From contig NZ_CALNVW010000023.1 of NCBI RefSeq assembly GCF_940670765.1, positions 1 to 64,000 of the forward strand: a DNA stretch of 64,000 nt, read 5' to 3'. The notes under the pieces are model-generated. The model was not told the origin of the DNA and searched no databases. It worked only from the letters and a program-made list of their open reading frames with translations. Every line of letters begins with the position of its first letter. Position 1 is the first letter of the stretch. Of the stretch, positions 36,727-45,177 are shown in pieces. This DNA comes from Streptomyces sp. A 4/2 (GTDB lineage: Bacteria; Actinomycetota; Actinomycetes; Streptomycetales; Streptomycetaceae). The position numbers and the translations under genes are program-made.

Positions 36727-37863
36727 TCAGTTCGCGGCACGCACCCGCCTATGGGCCGCATGTGGGTGCCCCCTGTGCGGCCATGGCTCGGGAGGTAGAA
36801 CGGCCGCGACCGGTCGGCTCCGGACCGCGTTCCCGTCCGCGACCCCAAGAACCTCACCGGACCGGCGCTCGGCAGCGCACTCCTTGCACCGTCCCGGTTC
36901 CGGCGCGCGGAAGGCGCGGTCGCAGGTCTCGCAGGTCTGGAACGGGTGTGGGCGTGCGTGCGGTGCCGGTTCTGGTTCCGGTGGGAGTGGTGGTGGGAGC
37001 AGGGTCGTGAGGCGGTGGGCCAGGAAGCCCGCCGGGTGGTGCAGGGGTTCCTGGGGCAGCAGTGTGGTGAGGGTTTGCTGTACTGCGGCGGGCTCGACGC
37101 CCCGTTCCAGCCAGGCCGACACGGCCGGGGTGAGCCTGCTGATGTCCGCAGCGGAGAGCAACAGGCGGGCGTCCCGGGCGCGGAGTCCGGCCAGGAGATC
37201 GGCGGCGGTACGGGCGCGGGCCGGGTCGGGGGCCGAGGGCCGGGGGAGCGGGGCGGGGGTGTGCCGGGGCTGGTCGCGGGGGACGGTCGGTACGGGTACG
37301 GGTACGGGATCGGGAACCGGAACGGGATCGGGTCCAGCCGGTAGGGGTCCGGTCGGTACGGGCATGGGTACGGGCACCGGTGCGGGCGTGGGTACGGGTT
37401 CAGCCGGTACGGGTGTGAAGCCGGCCGGGGCGGGTTCAGCCGGTACGGGCCGAGGCGGCCGGAGGTCCATTGCGGGTGGCCGAGGGGCTGCGGGCCGTTC
37501 CCCATCCGGGTTGTTGAACGACGTCGTCCGCGTCACGATCCGCCCCGACGGCAGACGTACCTTCGTCCGGCTCAGATAGCCGTAGGCCTCCAACTCCCGT
37601 AACGCTGCGGCGATTCGGGACGCGCCCTCGCGGAATTTGGCGGCCAGGGACTTGATCCCGACCAGCGCGCCCTCCGGCAGCGACTGGATGTGGGTGGCCA
37701 GGCCGATCGCCGTCAGCGACAGAGCGGGGTGCTGGGCGAGGTGGTTTCCGACCACGGTGAAGCGCTCGGGGTGACGTACGACTACATGTCCAAGTCCCGT
37801 TCGGGAACGGCCGGAACCGCCGGACCGGGCGCGCACAGGCGCATTAAACTGCTGTTCAGCCAT
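36727..37863 (-). CDS. winged-helix protein with long proline-rich linker
   Basis: A 378-residue protein. The N-terminal ~125 residues form a replication-initiator-like winged helix (ALSLTAIGLATHIQSLPEGALVGIKSLAAKF ... ASRIAAALRELEAYGYLSRTKVRLPSGRIVT). A 100-residue Pro/Val/Thr linker of PVPVP and PAEP repeats follows, then a helical region and a C-terminal zinc ribbon (CETCDRAFRAPEPGRCKEC). The family is widespread and multicopy in Streptomyces, annotated only as helix-turn-helix protein; targets are unknown. The linker is encoded by a G/T-rich repetitive tract (37280-37440). Confidence 0.8.
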   Translation of the reverse strand: MAEQQFNAPVRARSGGSGRSRTGLGHVVVRHPERFTVVGNHLAQHPALSLTAIGLATHIQSLPEGALVGIKSLAAKFREGASRIAAALRELEAYGYLSRTKVRLPSGRIVTRTTSFNNPDGERPAAPRPPAMDLRPPRPVPAEPAPAGFTPVPAEPVPTPAPVPVPMPVPTGPLPAGPDPVPVPDPVPVPVPTVPRDQPRHTPAPLPRPSAPDPARARTAADLLAGLRARDARLLLSAADISRLTPAVSAWLERGVEPAAVQQTLTTLLPQEPLHHPAGFLAHRLTTLLPPPLPPEPEPAPHARPHPFQTCETCDRAFRAPEPGRCKECAAERRSGEVLGVADGNAVRSRPVAAVLPPEPWPHRGHPHAAHRRVRAAN

Positions 37864-37998
37864 CGGGAAGTGCTCTTCCTGGGTGGTCAGGCCCTCGTCC
37901 GGGATTGCAGTCCCGGCGGGGGCCGTCTCATGTCGGTTGCGTGATGCGGCCGACCCTGCCCTACCGAATCCCTTGATCGCCAGCGGAGTTGCTACCTG

Positions 37999-38655
37999 TC
38001 ACCCGTGCGGGTGACCAGGCGGGGAGGGGTGGGGTTGGGTTGGTTCTTTCCCCGGTTCTTTGTCTTCTGGCGTCGCGTCGGACTGGATCGCGGAAGTCCG
38101 GATCACGGGAACCCGGAACCCGGTCGGACGCGCACCCGACCCCGTGCCCGACCCCGTGCCCGACCCCGTGCCCGACCCCGTGCCCGACCGCGTGCCCGAC
38201 CGCGTGCCTGACCGGGTTCTTGCCCACGCGGTCACCGGGGTGAGATCCAGCTCCGCCCACACCGTCTTGCAGGGCGAGGGCCCGACGTACGTCCCCCAGC
38301 GGTCGGCGTACGCCTCCACCAGCAGCAGGCCCCGGCCGGATTCCGCTTCCCGGGGATGGGGGCGGCCCAGCTGCGGCAGACGCTCGGGGCGGGCATCGGT
38401 CACCTCGATGCGCAGCACGGAGGCCCCGCACCACATGAGCGTCAGACGGAAGCCTCTGCCGCGCACATGACCATGCGTAGCTGCGTTGGCGGCCAGCTCG
38501 GCCACGATCTGAGCGGCGGCGTCGAACGGCAGCCCCCAGTCGCTGAGTTGCTGCACGCTGAACAGGCGTGCCTGGTGGGCCCCTCGTCGGGTCGCGGACA
38601 ACAGCACGCTGAACTGTTGTACCGGGGCGGCGGAATGGGCGATTTCTTGGTTCAT
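37999..38655 (-). CDS. HATPase-type ATP-binding protein (anti-sigma-like kinase)
   Basis: A 218-residue protein from ATG 38655. The HATPase_c fold of RsbW/SpoIIAB-like proteins is visible: N-box ELAANAATHGHV (about 53-64), then VEVTDARPERLP and G-box ESGRGLLLVEAYADRWG. This widespread Streptomyces class is found next to XRE/DUF397 gene pairs, as here (38774-39771). The C-terminal part carries a 12-bp tandem repeat coding for GTRS/GTGS units, then a charged tail. Whether it is a kinase or only binds ATP is unknown. Confidence 0.85.
   Translation of the reverse strand: MNQEIAHSAAPVQQFSVLLSATRRGAHQARLFSVQQLSDWGLPFDAAAQIVAELAANAATHGHVRGRGFRLTLMWCGASVLRIEVTDARPERLPQLGRPHPREAESGRGLLLVEAYADRWGTYVGPSPCKTVWAELDLTPVTAWARTRSGTRSGTRSGTGSGTGSGTGSGTGSGARPTGFRVPVIRTSAIQSDATPEDKEPGKEPTQPHPSPPGHPHG
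38128..38215. repeat. 12-bp minisatellite inside the ATP-binding protein gene
   Basis: About seven copies of CGACCCCGTGCC and variants, coding on the minus strand for RSGT/GSGT repeats in a flexible region between the HATPase domain and the tail. The copy number may vary between strains without breaking the frame. Confidence 0.75.
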
Positions 38656-38773
38656 GTCACTCAGCGTGGCCAACTGTGTCTAGGCTGAAAAGGACTGACG
38701 CCGGTACGGAGCGTCACTGTCCGGGTGCGGTCCGGTTCTGTCCGGTCCGTACCCCGTGTCGAAGGTGGGCGGC

Positions 38774-39589
38774 ATGGAACATGCGATGGACGACGAATCG
38801 GCTGCGGTGCTCAGGGCGGTCGGTCGGCAGATCAAGCTGTGGCGGGAGCGGGCAGGCCTGACGCAGTCGGAGCTGGGCGCGGCGATCGGGTACGGCGAGG
38901 AACAGGTCTCGTCGGTGGAGCGCGGACGGCGCGCACCGAAGCCGGAGTTCTTGGACGCGGCGGACAGGGTGCTGGGCGCGGGCGGGATCATCTCCGCGAT
39001 GAAGAAGGACGTGGCGGACGCCCGACTGCCAAGGAAGGTGAGGGACTTGGCGCGGTTGGAGGAGAGTGCCGTCGAGCTGGGGGTGTACGGAAACCACAAC
39101 CTTCATGGGTTGCTTCAAACCGAGGAGTACACCCGAGCGCTGTTCGAGATGCGGCGGCCCGGATATCCGGAGGATGAGATCAACCGCCAGGTCGAGGCGC
39201 GCATGGGGCGCCAGAGCATCTTCGAGCGATCGGCCACGACGCTCACCTTCGTGCAGGAGGAGGTGATGTTGCGCCGCCCGCTGGGTGGCAGGCTGGTGCT
39301 TCGCCGACAACTGGAACGCCTCATGGCGGTAGGGCAGTTGCGGAACGTCGAAATCCAGGTGATGCCGACGGACCGCGAGGACCATGCGGGAATGGGCGGC
39401 CAGCTTCAAGTGCTGAAACTTGGGGACGGTACAACGGTCGGGTACACGGAGGCGCAGTTGGCCAGTTACCTGATCTCCGATCCCAAGGACATCCAGATCC
39501 TTGAGCTGCGCTATGGGATTATCCGTTCGCAGGCTCTCACGCCGCGAGAGTCTCTGGCCTTCATCGAGAAACTGCTGGGAGAGACATGA
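38774..39589 (+). CDS. XRE-family regulator with DUF5753 domain
   Basis: A 271-residue regulator (ATG 38774 with AAGGTGG upstream). Helix-turn-helix at about 15-65 (IKLWRERAGLTQSELGAAIGYGEEQVSSVERGRRAP), DUF5753 from about 95 (HGLLQTEEYTRALFEMRRPGYPEDEINRQVEARMGRQSI). Its stop overlaps the start of the DUF397 gene (ATGA), the classical coupled pair of Streptomyces, in which the DUF397 protein is thought to modulate the regulator. Together with the ATP-binding protein gene it forms a conserved regulatory cluster. Confidence 0.9.
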   Translation: MEHAMDDESAAVLRAVGRQIKLWRERAGLTQSELGAAIGYGEEQVSSVERGRRAPKPEFLDAADRVLGAGGIISAMKKDVADARLPRKVRDLARLEESAVELGVYGNHNLHGLLQTEEYTRALFEMRRPGYPEDEINRQVEARMGRQSIFERSATTLTFVQEEVMLRRPLGGRLVLRRQLERLMAVGQLRNVEIQVMPTDREDHAGMGGQLQVLKLGDGTTVGYTEAQLASYLISDPKDIQILELRYGIIRSQALTPRESLAFIEKLLGET

Positions 39590-39771
39590 CCACCGCCGAG
39601 CTGAAGTGGTTCAAGAGCAGTTACAGCGCTAGCGACAGCAACGACTGCGTCGAGATCGCAGCCGCCCCTGCTGCTGTCCACGTGCGGGATTCAAAGGACA
39701 AGCATGGCGGGCGACTTGTCTTCTCGCGCGGTCCGTGGACCGACTTCGTTGCGTACACGACCGGACGTTGA
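39586..39771 (+). CDS. DUF397 protein
   Basis: A complete 61-residue DUF397 protein (ELKWFKSSYSASDSNDCVEIA, then VHVRDSKDKHGGRLVFSRGPWTDFV). Coupled to the preceding regulator by an ATGA overlap. The family partners DUF5753 regulators and is involved in developmental control. Confidence 0.9.
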   Translation: MTTAELKWFKSSYSASDSNDCVEIAAAPAAVHVRDSKDKHGGRLVFSRGPWTDFVAYTTGR

Positions 39772-39848
39772 CCTGTTCCGCAGGGAGCGCTGAGGGATAC
39801 ATGGCCGCCACCGAGCTGAAGTGGTTCAAGAGCAGTTACAGCGCTACT

Positions 39849-40485
39849 GCTGTGACCACATAGGTTCGCCGGGTTGGTCGTCGTGGCGGTTGGACGTGCG
39901 GTGACGTCCGATCCGACCGCTGGAGGCGCCGGTGGCCGAGCCTGTCCGTGTGCGCAGACCGACCGACCAGGAGGGGCAGCGGCTGGGGCCGGTTCAGGAG
40001 AAGGGCGGCTCCAGGGGAGAACGACTCAAGAGGCGGACGGCTCGATTTCTCCCGCGAAGACGATGACCTGGTCGATGAGGCTCCGCCGCAGATGGACGAC
40101 GTCCGTTCCCGCCAGGCGGGGGCCTCCATCCGGCGTCGTGAAGACCCACTGGTACCGGGCCCACTCGTCCGGCATGTCCACCGCCGAACAGCGCACCATC
40201 GTGCCGGTCCCCGCGGGGTGGCGCCGGATGTCCAGCACGAACCGCTCGACCGCCTCGATCCCCTCACTGCGGCCCAACGGCCCCCAGAAGACCACGTCCG
40301 AGGTTAGGGCCTGGGAGAGCAGCGCAGTCACATAGCTGTCGTCCGAGGCGTTGAAGGCGGAGATGAACGTGTCGATCGCGGACCGCGCGGTCTCTTCTCG
40401 CATGCACCAGTAATACCAGTCGCCTCGCGGACCGCGCTCGTCCGTGAGCCGTCTCCCGACCACGGTGAACCATCCCGGTCACAGC
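39849..40485. mobile_element. 637-bp element with inverted ends and 3-bp target duplication
   Basis: The ends begin GCTGTGACC and end GGTCACAGC, an exact 9-bp inverted repeat; similarity continues inward (GGTTCGCCG / GGTTCACCG) to about 25 bp. ACT flanks both sides (39846-39848 and 40486-40488), consistent with a 3-bp duplication. There is no transposase; it carries one SnoaL-like gene. It resembles a non-autonomous (MITE-like) element or a DNA segment mobilised by related ends. The ACT duplication fits IS5-type insertion preferences (ANT), but that link is tentative. Confidence 0.75.
40026..40403 (-). CDS. SnoaL/NTF2-like protein carried by the 637-bp element
   Basis: A 125-residue protein from ATG 40403 (an upstream GTG in frame is possible). 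The pattern EETARSAIDTFISAFNASDDSYVTALLSQALTSDVVFWGPLGRSEGIEAVERFV ... RYQWVFTTPDGGPRLAGTDVVHLRR is typical of SnoaL-like small NTF2-fold domains, which include cyclases, isomerases and many proteins of unknown activity. It lies wholly inside the element. Expression from its own promoter is uncertain. Confidence 0.75.
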   Translation of the reverse strand: MREETARSAIDTFISAFNASDDSYVTALLSQALTSDVVFWGPLGRSEGIEAVERFVLDIRRHPAGTGTMVRCSAVDMPDEWARYQWVFTTPDGGPRLAGTDVVHLRRSLIDQVIVFAGEIEPSAS

Positions 40486-40630
40486 ACTGGCGACAACAAC
40501 GACTGGATCGAGGTCGCAGCCGCGCCTGCCGCTGTCCACGTGCGTGATTCGAAGGACAAGGGCGGCGCACGCCTCGACTTCGCCCGGGATTCGTGGGCAG
40601 AGTTCGTGACGTACGCCGCCGTGCCTGGTG

Positions 40631-42328
40631 CTACTTGCTGAAGTTCAGCGAGGCGGGCCGGGAGGCGTTCCCGTACGTGTCGACGGCGACGACCTGGGCC
40701 GTGTACTTACCGCCGGCCGTGACCGCCGCAACAGGGACGTCAAGGGTGTTGGGGCGGGGCATGAAGTAGTACTCGGACAGGATCTTGGTGGAGAGCACCT
40801 TCTTGCCGGTGGCCTTGTCGGTGATGTCGACGTTGTAGTGGTGGACCATCTGGTCGTCCTTGGCCTGCTGGATCCGCAGCGCGGTGCCTCCGGCGTCGGT
40901 CCGGACGGCCGTCAGGGGCTGCTGGGCCGTGAACTTGGGGGCGACGGTGTTGCGGGCGGTGGCGGTGTAGCGGAAGTTCTTCTTGATCTCCTGGTTGGTC
41001 CTGCCCTTGAGCTGGAGGGTCCAGGTCGGTCCGCTGAGCGTTCCGGAGCTGGAGTACGGCGGGTTCGGGTTCGCCGACCATTCGCCGCCCTGGTAGATGT
41101 CGTGCTTGTCGGCGGCCATGTTGACGCGCGCGATCTCCGTGCGGTCCTTGTAGACCTCGACGAAGAGGGCCTGCGCGGTGGTCGCCTCGAAGCGGTCGGC
41201 CAGGCCGGTGTCCGTGATGGCCTGGTAGCCGTGGTCGACCTCGACGTAGGACATCGAGCCGTCGTTGACGGCGGTGAAGTCCTTCTGGGCGATGGACCGT
41301 TCGTCGTTGATGTTGAGGTGCGAGTGGCCGCTGAAGTAGACGGCCTGCGGGAACGCGGACAGGTCCTGGGTGAGCAGCGGGTTGGACGTCTGCTGGTCGT
41401 CCATTACGGTGCTGCCGGTGGCGGGCCGGTGGCCCTGGATGAGGATCGGCTTGTTGATGCTGGCCGGGTTGGCGGTGATCTGCGTCAGCCGCTTCTTGAG
41501 CCAGTCGCGCTGTGCGGTGTCGGAGTTGTACGTCTCGGTGTTGACGGTGAAGAGGTGCACGCCGTTGACGTTCGACTCGTAGTAGCCGCCGCCGTTGTCC
41601 GGGAACCACTCGCGGGGGTATCCGGCGCGGATCGCTGCGAGGCTGGCGTCGTGGTTGCCGTTGGAGATCAGCAGCTGGGTGTCGGTCATGCCCTTGCGGG
41701 CGAGGTTCGCCTCGAAGATCTCCGCCACGGCCTTGTGGTCGGGGCCGTGGCCGTCACCGTTGTCGTTGATCATGTCGCCGTTGGACAGGATGGCGTCGGG
41801 CTGCGGAAAGATCGAACCGATGGTGTTGAAGAAGGCGTTGTAGCGCGCGTCGCCGGTGGCGTGACTGCCCGTGTGGACGTCGGACATGATCACGAGCTTG
41901 GCGACCGGCTCCTCCTTGGTCTTGATGAGGTAGCCGGCCGAGACCGCGGGGCTCGACGTCTTTCCGTTCTTCCCGCTCTTCCCGTTCTTCCCGTCGAAGG
42001 CGGCGGCCGTCAGGTTGGTGTCCTTGCTGATCCGTAGCGGCTTTCCGGGGGTGTACGCGGGGCTCGTGTTCGTGGGGGTGGTCCCGTCGAGGGTGTAGCG
42101 GACGACGGTTCCGCGCTCGGACTTCAGCTGTACGGAGACGGCCTTCGTGTAACGACCGCCCGGGACGCTCATGGTGGGCGCGGCTATGGCGTGGCCCGTG
42201 GAGGCGGAGGCAGAGGTGGAGGCGGATGCGGAGGAGGAAGCAGGCGTGGGCTTTGCGTCGGCGTGCGCGAGTACGGGGGAGACGAGCGTGACGGAGGCCA
42301 CGGCAATCGCGAGGGGCGCGAATCTCAC
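40631..42328 (-). CDS. secreted metallophosphoesterase
   Basis: A 565-residue exported enzyme. GTG 42328 starts a signal peptide (VRFAPLAIAVASVTLVSPVLAHA). A chitobiase/hexosaminidase-C-terminal-like domain (about 54-115) precedes the metallophosphoesterase domain, with motifs DVHTGS, GDMINDNG, GNHD, GHRP and GHSH (about 140-330), the two-metal site of this superfamily. A C-terminal beta-sandwich region follows. It would hydrolyse phosphate esters outside the cell; the substrate is unknown. It is convergent with, and overlaps the end of, the split DUF397 gene. Confidence 0.88.
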   Translation of the reverse strand: MRFAPLAIAVASVTLVSPVLAHADAKPTPASSSASASTSASASTGHAIAAPTMSVPGGRYTKAVSVQLKSERGTVVRYTLDGTTPTNTSPAYTPGKPLRISKDTNLTAAAFDGKNGKSGKNGKTSSPAVSAGYLIKTKEEPVAKLVIMSDVHTGSHATGDARYNAFFNTIGSIFPQPDAILSNGDMINDNGDGHGPDHKAVAEIFEANLARKGMTDTQLLISNGNHDASLAAIRAGYPREWFPDNGGGYYESNVNGVHLFTVNTETYNSDTAQRDWLKKRLTQITANPASINKPILIQGHRPATGSTVMDDQQTSNPLLTQDLSAFPQAVYFSGHSHLNINDERSIAQKDFTAVNDGSMSYVEVDHGYQAITDTGLADRFEATTAQALFVEVYKDRTEIARVNMAADKHDIYQGGEWSANPNPPYSSSGTLSGPTWTLQLKGRTNQEIKKNFRYTATARNTVAPKFTAQQPLTAVRTDAGGTALRIQQAKDDQMVHHYNVDITDKATGKKVLSTKILSEYYFMPRPNTLDVPVAAVTAGGKYTAQVVAVDTYGNASRPASLNFSK

Positions 42329-42622
42329 GGGGGATTCCTTGTCGCTGGTGCGGATACGGATACGGATACGAATGCAGGTAACGGATTGGTAACCGGTCTG
42401 AACCAAGAGATTAGGGCGCGCATGCCAGCAGAAAGGGGGCGTTCCGTGGTCCCCGCAGTGAAGCGACCGTGAACGTCCCGCCCCTGGGGTCGGTGGTGCG
42501 GGTGGTGGCCGTGCCAGGGGGCGCCGGACCTTCACTTTCCATCCTGGAAAGTATGTGCCAGGATGAAAAACGCCAGGCCGGATGCACGTCCGGCGTACGA
42601 GGGACAGGAACCGGAGCGCGTG

Positions 42623-43138
42623 ATGACGATGCACGAGGACAACCCCGCACCTGCACAGGGCGTGGCCATCACCGTCGACGGCGCGACGGACGCCCTGCGG
42701 AACATCGATGTGGCCAGGGAGCGGGCCGCCCTGAACTCGCGGCTGATGCCCGCCTGGTACGGCCCGGCCGCAGCGGCAGCCCTGATCGTGCCTGCCGCGG
42801 GGGAGGCCTGGGCCGGGAGCAAGGGCGCGTGGGGCGCGCTGCTGTCGCTCGTGCTGTCGCTCGGAGGTCTGGCGGTCGTCATCGCGCTCGCCGTGGCCGT
42901 GAAGCGTGCGGCGAGGGTTCAGGTGAGCCGGTCCCTGTCCTCGCGTCTCAGGCAGCGCTGGCTCGGGCTGCTGGTCGCTGTTGCTGCGGGTGTCGTGGCG
43001 TGGGTGGTGTGCTCGCTGTCCGGACTGGGTGCGGGTGCAACGCGTATAACGGTGTTCACCCTGTGGGGGCTCGGCGTGTGGTGCGTCTGCGTCGTACGCA
43101 ACGCCGCGATCAAGCAGAAGCTCGGGGAGCTCGTGTGA
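42623..43138 (+). CDS. membrane protein of unknown function coupled to a winged-helix regulator
   Basis: A 171-residue protein from ATG 42623. A soluble N-terminus of about 40 residues is followed by hydrophobic segments at about 43-60, 67-90, 113-130 and 135-155. The stop overlaps the next gene by GTGA, so the two are translationally coupled. Such membrane-protein/regulator pairs are common in Streptomyces and may sense a signal at the membrane. I recognise no named family. Confidence 0.75.
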   Translation: MTMHEDNPAPAQGVAITVDGATDALRNIDVARERAALNSRLMPAWYGPAAAAALIVPAAGEAWAGSKGAWGALLSLVLSLGGLAVVIALAVAVKRAARVQVSRSLSSRLRQRWLGLLVAVAAGVVAWVVCSLSGLGAGATRITVFTLWGLGVWCVCVVRNAAIKQKLGELV

Positions 43139-43560
43139 CCACCGACGGCAGACCTCCGGGGCCGGATGGCAGTCTGGGGGCGGATGATGGCCCGACGCCG
43201 GATGATGGCCCGACGCCGGATGATCGCCCGGCTCTCGACGAGACGATCCATCACCCCACCCGGCTGGCTGTCGCGGCCTTCCTCTCCGCCTGCGACGAGG
43301 CAGAGTTCGCCGCCGTACGCGACGGCTGCCAGGTCTCCGACTCCGTCCTCAGCAAGACCTCCTCCGCGCTGGAAGCCGCCGGATACCTCACGGCCCGCAA
43401 GGGCTACGTCGGCAAGCGGCCCCGGACCTGGCTGTCTCTCACCCCGGCCGGACGGCACGCGCTCGACGGGCATATCGCTGCGCTGCAGAACATCGCCGCC
43501 GCGGCCCGCGAGGTGGGCGCCAGGGGGCAGGCGGAGCGGGCGGGACAAGCCCGCCAGTAA
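43135..43560 (+). CDS. winged-helix transcriptional regulator (MarR-like)
   Basis: A 141-residue regulator. After an acidic N-terminus with a short DDGPTP repeat (tandem 18-bp units), the winged helix is visible (HHPTRLAVAAFLSACDEAEFAAVRDGCQVSDSVLSKTSSALEAAGYLTARKGYVGKRPRTWLSLTPAGRHAL), the short DUF-type winged helix used by small repressors. It is coupled to the membrane protein gene upstream. A palindrome immediately follows the stop codon and precedes the ATPase gene, a plausible target. Confidence 0.85.
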   Translation: MTTDGRPPGPDGSLGADDGPTPDDGPTPDDRPALDETIHHPTRLAVAAFLSACDEAEFAAVRDGCQVSDSVLSKTSSALEAAGYLTARKGYVGKRPRTWLSLTPAGRHALDGHIAALQNIAAAAREVGARGQAERAGQARQ

Positions 43561-43561
43561 A

Positions 43562-43577
43562 CATACATCGATGTATG
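43562..43577. promoter_or_regulatory. palindromic operator candidate
   Basis: CATACATCGATGTATG is a perfect 16-bp palindrome, followed 10 bp on by a second half (CGATGTATG). It lies between the regulator and the ATPase gene. It may bind the winged-helix regulator. Inference. Confidence 0.5.
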
Positions 43578-43621
43578 ATACGTCGATGTATGTTACGGGG
43601 GCTGACGGAAGGTGAGCGGGC

Positions 43622-45073
43622 GTGGACTTCTACGGACGCCGGTACGTATTCGACGACCTCGGCCGCCGACTGGACCGTATCCGCGACACCGGCACCGGTC
43701 AGCTGCTCGCCGTTCGCGGGCGACGACAGGTCGGGAAGTCCCGGCTCTTCACCCGGTTCGTGGAACAGTCCGGACTGCCGTATCTCTACTTCACCGCCGT
43801 CAAGAACGCGGCCCCCGCAGCTCAGCTGCAGACCCTCGTCGCCGACATGCGTACGTCGACCACCCCGCTGAAGGACGCGGATTCCCTCTTCGCCGCGCCG
43901 CCGACGGACTGGCGGGACGCGCTGGGCCGGATCGCTGTGGCCTGTCGGGACACGCCCTCCGTCGTGGTCGTCGACGAATTCCCGTGGGCGGCGGCGGCCG
44001 ATCCGTCGCTCGAAGGACAGCTGCAGAACGCCTGGGACCGCCAGTTGGAGCACACTCCCGTGCTCTTCGTGCTGATCGGCTCGGACGTCACGATGATGGA
44101 GCGGCTGACCGAGCACGACCGGCCGCTGTACGGGCGGGCGAAGAACCAGACGATCTCGCCGTTCAACCCTGCCGAATGCGCTGAAGCGCTGAGTGCTGGA
44201 GTCGGTACCGAAGCGGACGCCGTCGCCGCGTTCGACACCGCGCTGGTCACCGGCGGCTACCCCCGACTGGTCGCCGACCGGGCGCGCGCGGAGAGCACCA
44301 CCGCGTTCGTTCACGAGCAGCTCGGCGACGAGAACAGCGATCTCGCGGTCATGGGGCAACGCTCCCTCGACTCCGAATTCCCCGATGCGCAGCAGGCCAG
44401 GAGGGTGCTCTCCGTCATCGGGGGCACCGAGATCGGCTCCAGTACGTTCAACCAGGTCGTGGGCCGGCTCCCCGGAGCTGACTCCACCGCGCAGACCGCG
44501 GTGACGCGTGCCATAAGGGTTCTCTCCGACAAGGGCGTGGTGACCGTCGACGTCCCCGTCGGGAGCGGCGCGAACAGCAAGCTGCGCCGCTACCGCATCG
44601 CCGATCCCTGTCTCCGCTTCTGGTTCCGATTCGTCGAGGAGCAACTGCCGCACATCGCACGGGGGCGGCCGGACATCGCCCGCAGCGCGTTCGACCGCGG
44701 CTGGCTGAGCTGGCGCGGGCGGGCCGTCGAACCACTCGTCCAGGACGCCGTGTCGCGCCTCGGCCCCGACCTGCCCGGCCTGGAGGGCGCAGGGCAGGCC
44801 GGCAGCTGGTGGAACCGTGACAACAGCACGGAGTACGACATCGTTCTTCCAGCGGCAGCCGGGAAGAAGGCGCTGCTGGTCGGCTCGGTGAAGTGGCGTG
44901 GGAACAAGCAGTTCGGCGCCCGGGACCTCGCTCATCTCGCCGAAGCGCGGCACCATGTGCCCGGCGCCGACACCGCCCAGTTGCTGGCGGTGTGCCCTGC
45001 CGGCCTGGCCGACGGGGTGCGGCCGGACGTGGCGCTCGGTCCGGCGGACCTGCTTGCTGCCTGGCAGAGCTGA
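43622..45073 (+). CDS. AAA/archaeal-type ATPase with DUF234-like C-terminus
   Basis: A 483-residue ATPase. GTG 43622. N-terminal P-loop GRRQVGKSRL (about 33-42), Walker B VVVVDEFPW (about 115-123), sensor-like IGSDVTMM (about 152-159), then a winged-helix and a DUF234-type nuclease-like C-terminus (EYDIVLPAAAGKKALLVGSVKWR; note the D...K pattern of PD-(D/E)XK-like folds). Similar proteins occur in archaea and bacteria as stand-alone ATPases of unknown role. Possibly controlled by the palindrome before it. Confidence 0.85.
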   Translation: MDFYGRRYVFDDLGRRLDRIRDTGTGQLLAVRGRRQVGKSRLFTRFVEQSGLPYLYFTAVKNAAPAAQLQTLVADMRTSTTPLKDADSLFAAPPTDWRDALGRIAVACRDTPSVVVVDEFPWAAAADPSLEGQLQNAWDRQLEHTPVLFVLIGSDVTMMERLTEHDRPLYGRAKNQTISPFNPAECAEALSAGVGTEADAVAAFDTALVTGGYPRLVADRARAESTTAFVHEQLGDENSDLAVMGQRSLDSEFPDAQQARRVLSVIGGTEIGSSTFNQVVGRLPGADSTAQTAVTRAIRVLSDKGVVTVDVPVGSGANSKLRRYRIADPCLRFWFRFVEEQLPHIARGRPDIARSAFDRGWLSWRGRAVEPLVQDAVSRLGPDLPGLEGAGQAGSWWNRDNSTEYDIVLPAAAGKKALLVGSVKWRGNKQFGARDLAHLAEARHHVPGADTAQLLAVCPAGLADGVRPDVALGPADLLAAWQS

Positions 45074-45092
45074 CGCACCGGCCTTGGGCGGG

Positions 45093-45177
45093 CAGGTCGA
45101 TGCCTGCCGCAGGTCGATGCCTGCCTCAGGTCGATGCCTGCCTCAGGTCGATGCCTGCCTCAGGTCGACGCCCGCCT
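45093..45177. repeat. five copies of a 17-bp tandem repeat
   Basis: CAGGTCGATGCCTGCCT occurs five times end to end, the last copy with two changes, between the convergent ATPase and YfhO genes. The repeat ends at the YfhO stop codon. It contains partially self-complementary text (CAGG...CCTG), so it may fold and act as a terminator, but it is not a simple hairpin. Confidence 0.75.

Larger units (their letters stand above)
39801..40641 (+). pseudogene. second DUF397 gene, split by an insertion
   Basis: The first codons (MAATELKWFKSSYSAT, 39801-39848) run into a foreign stop; the remaining ~50 codons (GDNNDWIEVAAAPAAVHVRDSKDK ... FVTYAAVPGATC) resume at 40489 and end at 40641. Removing 39849-40488, that is the insert plus one copy of the ACT duplication, restores an uninterrupted DUF397 frame (SYSAT-GDNND). 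It was a tandem duplicate of the gene at 39586. The end overlaps the convergent metallophosphoesterase gene by 11 bp. Confidence 0.85.

Noticed and set aside
45093..45177. Possible CRISPR-like array
   Set aside because: The 17-bp copies are contiguous, without spacers, and no cas genes are near.
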